From Streptomyces sp. NBC_01463 (GTDB taxonomy: Bacteria > Actinomycetota > Actinomycetes > Streptomycetales > Streptomycetaceae): a stretch of 64,000 nt of DNA. Positions 57,802 to 64,000 of the stretch are shown here, in pieces. Made by a program: the position numbers and the translations under genes. The stretch covers positions 8,494,001-8,558,000 of the forward strand of contig CP109468.1 of the NCBI GenBank assembly GCA_036227345.1, read 5' to 3'. The notes under the pieces are model-generated. The model was not told the DNA's origin. It ran no database searches and saw nothing but the letters and a program-made list of their open reading frames with translations. How positions within the stretch are numbered: position 1 is the first letter of the stretch; every line of letters begins with the position of its first letter.

Positions 57802-58434
57802 GTGCCGAGAGTTTCCGACCATGACGCCCGGCAAGGGCAGATCACCGACGCCGTCCAACGCCTGGTCGTGCGCCACGGCCTCACCGCCGTGACCGTTGCG
57901 CGGACCGCCGCGGAAGCAGGCATGTCCGTGGGCCTGGTGCAGCACTACTTCACGGCCAAGGACGAGATGCTGCTGGCCACGTTCACCCGGGTCAACGGGC
58001 GGTTCACCGCGCGCGTGGACGAGCTGGTGAGCCGAGGCGAGGCCGAGGGCCTGACCATCGCCGAGATGCTGCGGCAGGCACTGGCCGAGTTCATGCCGCT
58101 CGACGAAGCCCGCCGCGCCGAGTTCCTGGTCCGACTCGCCTTTGCTGACCAGGCCGCACACAGCGCCCGCCTGGCCGCCGTCCAGAGGGAGACGCTCATG
58201 GGTATCCGCTCACGCGTCGCCCGGGCCATCGGCAACGGCACGGTCTGCGGCGAGGTCGCCCAGGGGGTCGACGCCGCTGACCGGGCCCTGCGCATCGTTG
58301 CGTTCGCCGAAGGGCTCGCCCTGCACGCGCACATCGACCCCGACGGCACACCGGAACCGGCGATCGTGGCCGCTTTGGACGACCAACTCGGCCGCGTGTT
58401 CACCGGAACCTGCCGACACGGCCAACTCGGCTAG
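57802..58434 (+). CDS. TetR-family transcriptional regulator
   Basis: 210 residues from GTG at 57802. The helix-turn-helix is GQITDAVQRLVVRHGLTAVTVARTAAEAGMSVGLVQHYFTAKDEMLLATF, the BetI-like form (S-x-G-L-V-Q-H-Y-F). The C-terminal domain resembles TetR_C_6 proteins. It is divergent from the serine hydrolase and probably represses it. Its last codons lie in a 23-bp tandem repeat that continues past the stop. Confidence 0.83.
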   Translation: MPRVSDHDARQGQITDAVQRLVVRHGLTAVTVARTAAEAGMSVGLVQHYFTAKDEMLLATFTRVNGRFTARVDELVSRGEAEGLTIAEMLRQALAEFMPLDEARRAEFLVRLAFADQAAHSARLAAVQRETLMGIRSRVARAIGNGTVCGEVAQGVDAADRALRIVAFAEGLALHAHIDPDGTPEPAIVAALDDQLGRVFTGTCRHGQLG

Positions 58435-58475
58435 CTACGTCCCGACAACTCGGTTAGCAACGTCCTGACAACTCG
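58420..58475. repeat. 23-bp tandem repeat spanning the TetR stop codon
   Basis: Unit 1 (58420-58442) and unit 2 (58443-58465) match at 19 of 23 bases, with core CAACTCGGYTAGCWACGTCC, and a partial third unit TGACAACTCG follows (58466-58475). The first unit contains the TAG stop of the TetR gene. Such duplication at a gene end can move the stop codon and change the C-terminus. Confidence 0.6.
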
Positions 58476-58661
58476 CAAGGGTTGGGAACGGGCGTGGCTG
58501 TGACCGCGCCCCGCGACGAGCGCAGGCCGCCGAGGGCTGTCGTAAACAATCTTGTGCCCGCTCCATCACATGAGGTGAACCCCGCAGCTCAGAAGGGCGA
58601 TGTGCCCGGATCGTCCCCCATGATGGCGTTGTCTCGCCCGCCCTTCCGAAGGAGTACGACC

Positions 58662-59870
58662 TTGTCCGAGACGACCGAGCCCAACGTCGGTTCGTTCACC
58701 CTCGGCGGCCTGCCGGCCACCGAGCCCGCCGCACCGATCGAGGTGCCGGACCACGCTGAATGGCCCCTGCCCAACGGCTTCGCCTGGGTCTTCCCGGGCG
58801 AGGGCAACCACGGCGGCCTCGTCCGGCCCGTGATCATGGCCGACGGCTTCAATCTGGGCCGGAGCAAGCTCGATGTGCTCTATCACGGGCTGGAGGGCGG
58901 CGACTTCCCCTTCATCAGCGAACTGCGCCGACGCGGCCGGGACGTGATCCTCCTCGGTTTCGAGGAGCGCAGTGCGTCGATCCTGGACAACGCGCGCGCG
59001 GCCGAAGCCGCCATCATGCGGGCCATCGCCGAGCAGGTGGGCGACGCCCGCCTGGCCGTCGGCGGGTTCAGCATGGGCGGCATCGTCACCCGTTACGCGC
59101 TCGCCCGTCTCGAAACGCAGCGGATGGACCACCGGACCGGACTGTACTTCTCCTACGACAGCCCGCACCGAGGCGCTTCCATCCCGGTCGGCGTGCAGGC
59201 GTTCTCGCACTTCATCCCGTTCCCCAACGCCTTCGCGAAGCAGATGGACAGCCCGGCCGCGCGTCAGATGCTCTGGCAGCACTACGACAAGGACACCGAG
59301 AAGATCGGCGTCGCCCCGGAGCGCACGGAATTCCTGGCCGCTCTGGACCGGGTCGGTGGCTGGCCGCAGATCCCGATGAAGATCGCCGTGGCCAACGGCC
59401 GGTCCGACGGGCTCGGACTGCCGGACGTGGAGCCGGGCGAGGTCACCCTTCGCATCGACCGGATCTACCCGGGCACCACCTTCTACGCCCAGGCCCGGGG
59501 CGACGACGTGACGGCGGCCTATCTGAACCGCAGGTTCCCCAAGGCCGAGAGGACCGTCACGACCGACGCCTTCCCGGAACTGGACGGTGCGCCGGGCGGC
59601 ACCCTGCACACGTACAAGATCCTCGCCGACACGATGAGGAAGCTCGGCGCCAAGACGGACCTGCGGCAGGAGGAGGTGTGCTTCGTCCCCACGGTCAGCG
59701 CGGTCGCCGTTCGCGACATCGACAAGCAGGACGACCTGTATGTGAACATCGACGATCTCGCTCCGGACGAGAGCGAGTTGGACGACTTCCGCTGTTCCTC
59801 CACGACCAGTGCGCATACGGCCATCACCGAGGAGCTGTGCACCTGGATCATGGATCGGCTCCCGAGCTGA
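58662..59870 (+). CDS. Cytoplasmic alpha/beta-hydrolase of the PGAP1-like/lipase fold
   Basis: 402 residues from a TTG at 58662, chosen because AAGGAG ends 7 bases ahead and the product MSETTEPNVGSF begins in the usual way; no ATG fits. There is no signal peptide. VRPVIMADGFNLGRSKLDVLYHGLEGGDFPFISEL, then LGFEERSASILDNARAAEAAIMRAIAEQ and the nucleophile elbow LAVGGFSMGGIVTRYAL give the fold; a His late in the chain is not obvious. It looks like cytoplasmic lipase-like proteins of actinomycetes and cyanobacteria. The substrate is unknown. A terminator follows at 59956. Confidence 0.7.
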   Translation: MSETTEPNVGSFTLGGLPATEPAAPIEVPDHAEWPLPNGFAWVFPGEGNHGGLVRPVIMADGFNLGRSKLDVLYHGLEGGDFPFISELRRRGRDVILLGFEERSASILDNARAAEAAIMRAIAEQVGDARLAVGGFSMGGIVTRYALARLETQRMDHRTGLYFSYDSPHRGASIPVGVQAFSHFIPFPNAFAKQMDSPAARQMLWQHYDKDTEKIGVAPERTEFLAALDRVGGWPQIPMKIAVANGRSDGLGLPDVEPGEVTLRIDRIYPGTTFYAQARGDDVTAAYLNRRFPKAERTVTTDAFPELDGAPGGTLHTYKILADTMRKLGAKTDLRQEEVCFVPTVSAVAVRDIDKQDDLYVNIDDLAPDESELDDFRCSSTTSAHTAITEELCTWIMDRLPS

Positions 59871-59955
59871 TTCGTGCCTGGTCTCCGTCTGACCGGTGCC
59901 TCATCTGTGCCTGATCCGCGTTGATCCGTGCCTGATCCCGTTCATGCGCCGACCG

Positions 59956-59991
59956 GGGCCGCCGACCGCGAAGAGATGCGGCCGGCGGCCC
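59956..59991 (+). terminator. Terminator hairpin after the lipase-like gene
   Basis: GGGCCGCCGACCGC (59956-59969) pairs with GCGGCCGGCGGCCC (59978-59991) at 13 of 14 positions over an 8-base loop. A GTGCCTGATCC direct repeat (59907-59917 and 59928-59938) precedes it. The rest of 59871-60073 shows only a TAGATT that could be a -10 for the isochorismatase gene. Confidence 0.65.
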
Positions 59992-60073
59992 TTCGCCGAC
60001 CCGCCACAGGGTCGTTGTCAGTGCGGCGGGCTAGATTGCGAGGGGTACAGGATCAGCGTGATAGGGGAAGAGC

Positions 60074-60634
60074 ATGACCACACTGGAGAACCGGCCGAAC
60101 TCCGCGCTTCTCGTCATCGACGTGCAGAACGGCGTCGTCGAAGGGGCCCACCAGCGCGATGTCGTCGTCGCGAACGTGGCGGGCCTCGTGGAGCGGGCGC
60201 GCAGGGAAGGGGTCCCGGTCGTCTGGGTCCAGCATTCCGACGAGGGGCTGACACGAGGGAGCGACGACTGGCGGATCGTTCCGGAGCTCGCGCCGGAGGA
60301 CGGCGATCCGCTCGTCGAGAAGAACTACGGGGACTCCTTCGAGGACACCACACTGGAGACCGTGCTGTCGGGACTCGGAGTGGGGCGGCTCGTGGTCGTG
60401 GGTGCGGAGACCGACGCGTGCATCCGCTCGACACTCCACGGCGCGTTCACCCGGGGGTACGACGTGACGCTGGTCAGTGACGCCCACACGGCCGGCGACA
60501 AGACGGCATGGGGCGCGCCCCCGGTGGACCAGGTCATCGCGCACACGAACCTGTACTGGAACTACCAGGCGGCACCGGGGCGGACGGCCGGGGCGGTCGA
60601 GGCCAAGGACGTCGTCCTCGGCGGCACGGCCTGA
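60074..60634 (+). CDS. Isochorismatase-like cysteine hydrolase
   Basis: 186 residues. The catalytic triad is visible: Asp in ALLVIDVQNG, Lys in VEKNYGDSF and Cys in VVGAETDACIRSTL. The fold is nicotinamidase/isochorismatase (N-carbamoyl or amide hydrolases). The substrate is not specified by visible residues; N-terminal SALLVIDVQNGVV is general. GGGGAAG lies close to the ATG at 60074. No pathway gene adjoins; the convergent gene is a TetX-like monooxygenase. Confidence 0.86.
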   Translation: MTTLENRPNSALLVIDVQNGVVEGAHQRDVVVANVAGLVERARREGVPVVWVQHSDEGLTRGSDDWRIVPELAPEDGDPLVEKNYGDSFEDTTLETVLSGLGVGRLVVVGAETDACIRSTLHGAFTRGYDVTLVSDAHTAGDKTAWGAPPVDQVIAHTNLYWNYQAAPGRTAGAVEAKDVVLGGTA

Positions 60635-60737
60635 CACCTTGACCCGCCCGACGCCTTGACACTCCGACGTCTTGACGTGCGGCATTTCTCGGCCGCGGGT
60701 GCCGGTCCTTCGTATGGGGCCCTGCTGGGTCGCCGGG

Positions 60738-61994
60738 TCAGGCAGCGCCGAGCCGGAGTTCCGGGTAGTCCGGAAGCCGCCAGCTGCCGCCCCGGTCCTC
60801 CCTGGAGAACCGTGCGATGAGACCGGGGACGCGCAGGAAGCAGGCCAGTGCCGTGACGGAGTGGAAGGCGTCGATGGCCAGCCGGCTCATGGGCATGCCC
60901 ACGCGCAGGAGGTGCGGTTTCACCTCGGCCTGGATCTCGTCGACGAACGGCCGCAGGACGGTGTCGTAGTTCGCCAGGGCCTGAGGCAGGTCGTGCGGGC
61001 ACCGGTTGATCTCGCCGGCCAGGACGTACGCACCGGTCAGCCCGCCCGAGATCCCCATGCCGCTGAAGGGAGAGGCGCAGTGGGCGGCATCGCCGACCAG
61101 CACCGCGCGGCCCTTGGACCAGGTGTCGGTGCGTACCTGCACGACCTCCTGGGAGTAGAAGCTGCCGGTGGTCCGCATGCCTTCGAGGAACCGCCCGGTC
61201 TGCCATCCCGCGTCGCGGAACCTGTCGGCCCAGAACTCCTTCTGGCGTTCGACCGGTTCCCGGTGGACCGCCGTCGCCTCCTCGGACTCCTCGCGCAGCA
61301 CGAAGTACACCTGTGTCTCGGTCGGGTTGTGGCTCCGGCGCATGATCATGCGGCCGCCGGGGGCGTTGTAGGTGTCCCGGATATCGGTGTCCGACGCGAT
61401 GCGCGGGACGAACCAGTAGGCCATGTGCATGCCCACCCGCCAGTACGGATCGGGGGAGTCGTCCGGCAGGACGGTCCGGCGCATGCGCGAGCCCTGGCCG
61501 TCCGCGCCGACCAGAAGGTCGTACTCGCCGGACGAGCCGTCCGAGAAGTGGGCCACGACCTTCCGCTCGTCCTGCTCGAAGCGCTCGGCAGCGACGCCGA
61601 AGAGGTGGTTCACGTCGTCCTTGGCCGCTTCGTGGAGGATGCGCACCAGATCGCCGCGCATGATCTCGTACTCGGATGTCAGGCTCTGCCGGCCCCGGCC
61701 GGAGGTGTTGGCCATGATGGTCGCCCGCGCCTTGCCGCGCGCGTTCACGAAGGCGACGCCGGCTTCGTCCACGAGCTTGTCCCTGACCGTGTCGAGGAGT
61801 CCCATCCGCTCGACGGCGTCGATGCCCTGGCCCCGTAGGTCCACCTGCGCGCCCGTGTCCCGCAGCGCCGGGAAGCGCTCGGCCACGGTCACCCGGTGGC
61901 CGCCCCGGGCGAGCCAGTAGGCCAGGGCCTGTCCCGCGACCCCACCGCCGCACACAAGGACCTTCAAGGAGGGCGTTCCCGCTTCCCGTGTCAT
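60738..61994 (-). CDS. FAD-dependent monooxygenase, TetX/aromatic hydroxylase-like
   Basis: 418 residues. KVLVCGGGVAGQALAYWLARGGHRVTVAERFPALRDTG is the FAD-binding motif, DLLVGADGQGSRMR the DG motif, and GRAVLVGDAAHCASPFSGMGISGG the GD motif of group A hydroxylases. The wording (QVDLRGQGIDAVERMGL, LTSEYEIMRGDLVRIL) matches the TetX-related group that oxidises tetracyclines or similar polyketides. It faces a TetR gene across a promoter with two tetO-like operators, so tetracycline-type inducers are a strong inference. The ATG at 61994 is chosen; an in-frame GTG at 62006 is possible. Confidence 0.85.
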   Translation of the reverse strand: MTREAGTPSLKVLVCGGGVAGQALAYWLARGGHRVTVAERFPALRDTGAQVDLRGQGIDAVERMGLLDTVRDKLVDEAGVAFVNARGKARATIMANTSGRGRQSLTSEYEIMRGDLVRILHEAAKDDVNHLFGVAAERFEQDERKVVAHFSDGSSGEYDLLVGADGQGSRMRRTVLPDDSPDPYWRVGMHMAYWFVPRIASDTDIRDTYNAPGGRMIMRRSHNPTETQVYFVLREESEEATAVHREPVERQKEFWADRFRDAGWQTGRFLEGMRTTGSFYSQEVVQVRTDTWSKGRAVLVGDAAHCASPFSGMGISGGLTGAYVLAGEINRCPHDLPQALANYDTVLRPFVDEIQAEVKPHLLRVGMPMSRLAIDAFHSVTALACFLRVPGLIARFSREDRGGSWRLPDYPELRLGAA

Positions 61995-62009
61995 GCCGCC
62001 ACCCACTTT

Positions 62010-62053
62010 CTATCGGTGATAGGTGAATGTACAGCGTCGTCTATCAGCGATAG
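62010..62053. promoter_or_regulatory. Two tetO-like operators
   Basis: CTATCGGTGATAG (62010-62022) and CTATCAGCGATAG (62041-62053) both have the CTATC-N3-GATAG form. Each differs by one base from the classical tetO2 core CTATCAGTGATAG. Their centres are 31 bp apart, so two dimers can bind on the same face. One sits near the monooxygenase start and the other near the TetR start, fitting repression of both. Confidence 0.85.
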
Positions 62054-62062
62054 GTTGTCAAC

Positions 62063-62629
62063 GTGAAGGTGAACCGAGAGATCGTGGTCGGCGAGGCGCT
62101 CGACCTGCTCGACGAGGCCGGTCTGGACGCTGTCAGCACCCGGCAGCTGGCCAAGCGGCTGGGTGTCGAGCAGCCGTCGCTCTATTACCACTTCCGGAAC
62201 AAGAAAGAGCTGCTCAGCGCCATGGCCGAGGCCGCCATGGCGCCGCATGCGAGTGTTCCGCTGCCGCGGCCCGGCGAGAACTGGCGGGACTGGTTCCTGG
62301 AGAACACGCGCAGCTTCCGGCGAACCCTGCTGCTGCGCCGGGACGGCGCACGGCTCCACGCCGGGAGCATGCCCGGCGGGGCGGACCTCGACCGGGTCGC
62401 ACGGAAGATGGACTTCCTGCTCGCCTCCGGTCTGCCCGAAAGGGAGGCCCAGATGGCGATGCTGGCCGCGGGCCGCTACACCGTGGGCAGCGTCCTGGAG
62501 GAACAGGCCGGCACCGGCCCCGCCGCCGACGCGGACCACCCGGTCGTCCCGGAGATCGACAACGAGTCGGCGTTCGAGGCCGGGCTGGCCCTCATCGTGG
62601 ACGGCTTGGCGCAACGCGTCGGGGTGTAG
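62063..62629 (+). CDS. TetR(tetracycline)-type repressor
   Basis: 188 residues from GTG at 62063. The DNA-binding part aligns closely with classical TetR: STRQLAKRLGVEQPSLYYHFRNKKELL keeps Arg28, Gln38, Pro39, Tyr42 and His44 (TetR numbering); Thr40 is Ser. In the drug pocket Asn82, Phe86 and His100 are kept (ENTRSFR and RDGARLHAG). His64 is Ala, Thr103 is Ser and Gln116 is Lys. This indicates the same operator and a related but different inducer. It diverges from the TetX-like gene across two tetO-like sites. A weak ribosome site precedes the start, so 62069 is also possible. Confidence 0.88.
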   Translation: MKVNREIVVGEALDLLDEAGLDAVSTRQLAKRLGVEQPSLYYHFRNKKELLSAMAEAAMAPHASVPLPRPGENWRDWFLENTRSFRRTLLLRRDGARLHAGSMPGGADLDRVARKMDFLLASGLPEREAQMAMLAAGRYTVGSVLEEQAGTGPAADADHPVVPEIDNESAFEAGLALIVDGLAQRVGV

Positions 62630-62728
62630 CGGCACGCGTACGGAGCCGGGGGCGGGACACGCCGCGCCCAGGGGCCCGTGCATGAGTGAACGGCGCGCGG
62701 CGCCCGGCCCCGGCGTACGCGACAACGG

Positions 62729-63952
62729 TCACCGGGCCCGTGGGGCGGTGGGCGACGGCGGGTAGTCGTCGACGGTCACCGAGTCGTGCACGCGTGCGGT
62801 CCTGGTGGCGACACGGAGGAGCGCGCGGCCGGGCCCTGCGGGCAGGGCGGCGACCAGGCGCGCACCCTGCGCCAGCCCGTGCACGCCGAGGCGTGAGGTG
62901 GGGATCAGCGTCCTGGCCGCACTGAGCGCGGCCGCTCGGCTGCCGTGTACGTACTCCGCCATGGCGCGCTCGTAGGCGGGGAAGGCGCGCTCGTGGTCAC
63001 CACCCGCCCGCGCCAGTTCCCCGGCGAGGACATAGGCCCCGACGACCGCGACGCTGGTGCTGCCGCCGACGGCCGGGCCCGGGCAGTAGCCCGCGTCGCC
63101 GACGAGCGTCACCCGCCCCCGCGACCACGAGTCCATGCGGAGCTGCGTGATCGAGTCGAAGTAGAACGCCGGAGTCCGGTCGAGCTCGTCCAGCCACCCG
63201 TCCACGTCCGGGTGCAGGCCGTCGAACGCACGCCGCAGCAGCTGCTTCTGCCGGGGCACGTCGTGGTGGTGGCAGGCCGGCTCATGCTCGCTCCGGAACA
63301 GGAACAACGCGCGCGCGTCGTCGAGGTGCCGCGCGCCGTACATGCCGGCCGTGCGGCCCACACCGACGTGCATGTGGAGCTCGCCGTCGAGTCCCGAGGC
63401 GTTCGGCAGGGCCAGAACGCCGAGGTAGGCCCCCGTGAAGGTGCTGTAGCGGGACTCGTCGCCGAAGGCGAGACGACGCACGTTGGAGTGCAGACCGTCC
63501 GCGCCGACGACGAGATCGAAGCGGCGCGGCGCCCCGTGCTCGAACCGCACCTCGCCGTCGGGCGAGATCCCGGTGACCGACTCGTCGAAGAGGTACTCGA
63601 CGTCATCGCGCGCGGCGTCGTAGTAGATCTCGCTCAGGTCGTCGCGCATGATCTCGACGTGCCGGTCGGAGGCGGCACCGAAGATTCTGGAGAGGTCCAC
63701 CCGGACGGGACGTCGTACGCCCTCGCGGTGAACAGTCATCCGCCGTGTGCCGGTGGCCCGCTCCTCGACGAGCGGCAGCACACCCATCTTCTCCGAGACG
63801 TCCATCGCGGGCCGGAACAGGTCGACCGCGTGGCCGCCGGTCCTGCGCGGACTCGGAGCGCGCTCGACGACGGTGACCGAGAAGCCGTGCCGGGTGAGCC
63901 AGTACGCCAGTACCGGACCGGCGACGCCTGCGCCGGAGACGAGAATCCGCAT
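62729..63952 (-). CDS. Second FAD-dependent monooxygenase, TetX/PHBH-like
   Basis: 407 residues. MRILVSGAGVAGPVLAYWLTRHGFSVTVVERAPSPRRTGG is the FAD-binding motif, FDLVVGADGLHSNVRR the DG motif and GRVTLVGDAGYCPGPAVGGSTSVAV the GD motif. It is related to, but clearly diverged from, the enzyme at 60738. It is convergent with the TetR gene and has its own strong GAGGAGG site before the ATG at 63952. No tetO-like site is seen in the 48 bases before the window edge. Oxidation of a drug or polyketide is likely; the substrate is unknown. Confidence 0.82.
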   Translation of the reverse strand: MRILVSGAGVAGPVLAYWLTRHGFSVTVVERAPSPRRTGGHAVDLFRPAMDVSEKMGVLPLVEERATGTRRMTVHREGVRRPVRVDLSRIFGAASDRHVEIMRDDLSEIYYDAARDDVEYLFDESVTGISPDGEVRFEHGAPRRFDLVVGADGLHSNVRRLAFGDESRYSTFTGAYLGVLALPNASGLDGELHMHVGVGRTAGMYGARHLDDARALFLFRSEHEPACHHHDVPRQKQLLRRAFDGLHPDVDGWLDELDRTPAFYFDSITQLRMDSWSRGRVTLVGDAGYCPGPAVGGSTSVAVVGAYVLAGELARAGGDHERAFPAYERAMAEYVHGSRAAALSAARTLIPTSRLGVHGLAQGARLVAALPAGPGRALLRVATRTARVHDSVTVDDYPPSPTAPRAR

Positions 63953-64000
63953 GACACCCCTCCTCGTCGTTCAGTTCACCGGTACGGAGTGGAGGGCGGC

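Noticed and set aside
60635..60737. Repeated CTTGAC words after the isochorismatase gene
   Set aside because: Three copies are imperfectly spaced and short; they look like chance or a small slippage tract with no clear role.
1..64000. tRNA, rRNA, CRISPR, insertion sequence or integrase
   Set aside because: I looked for tRNA-like cloverleaf stretches, regularly spaced repeats and transposase motifs and saw none I could support.

Overview
The window looks like a chromosomal segment of a Streptomyces or close relative. It is GC-rich throughout, coding frames end mostly in G or C, starts are often GTG, strong purine-rich ribosome sites precede many genes, exported enzymes often carry twin-arginine signals, and ArsR, TetR, LacI, DeoR and MerR regulators are abundant. 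About 57 protein genes are supported. I found no rRNA, tRNA, CRISPR array, insertion sequence or phage block. The left edge cuts a gene.

Layout. 1-9.3 kb holds small stand-alone metabolic genes: an aldo/keto reductase, a SRPBCC protein, a secreted chorismate mutase, acetyltransferases, an ArsR-SRPBCC fusion coupled to a DHFR-like reductase, a quinone oxidoreductase, a GrpB protein and a solo TOPRIM protein. 9.3-14.4 kb has a DeoR-DUF4406-NUDIX operon facing a SRPBCC-ArsR pair, an orphan sensor kinase and a MerR gene behind an esterase. 15.4-17.4 kb carries a free-standing AlaRS-like catalytic protein, preceded by a possible leader peptide and hairpin, and an RNA cyclic phosphodiesterase. 17.5-23.1 kb holds a double GNAT, an F420-type oxidoreductase, a secreted lipase, an MFS exporter and a secreted serine hydrolase.

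23.2-36.2 kb is the most coherent accessory region. A LacI repressor, FAD oxidoreductase, HyuA-like protein without HyuB, a small HExxH protein, a permease and a Tat-exported beta-propeller protein run on the minus strand. A DUF6807 (PmoA-like) and cupin pair runs divergently. A large Tat-exported discoidin enzyme lies beyond. LacI-type operators mark the divergent promoter. I read it as a sugar or sugar-derivative catabolic locus of unknown substrate.

36.3-39.7 kb is a rifamycin resistance locus: a 19-bp rifamycin-associated element, the phosphotransferase gene rph and an overlapping P-loop kinase. A minus-strand promoter using the same element runs straight into a terminator-like hairpin. 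39.7-49.4 kb has esterases, a phosphodiester glycosidase, a GH2 beta-galactosidase with a LamG domain inserted in its catalytic domain, a galactoside-type acetyltransferase and a membrane glutaredoxin. 49.4-60.6 kb has a TetR/SDR pair, a MacB-like ABC exporter, a phosphoesterase, a second serine hydrolase/TetR pair and an isochorismatase.

60.7-64 kb ends with two TetX-like flavin monooxygenases around a TetR. The divergent promoter there carries two operators each one base different from classical tetO2, and the TetR keeps the DNA-contact residues but has altered drug-pocket positions. This and the AlaRS-like/leader arrangement are the best leads in the window.
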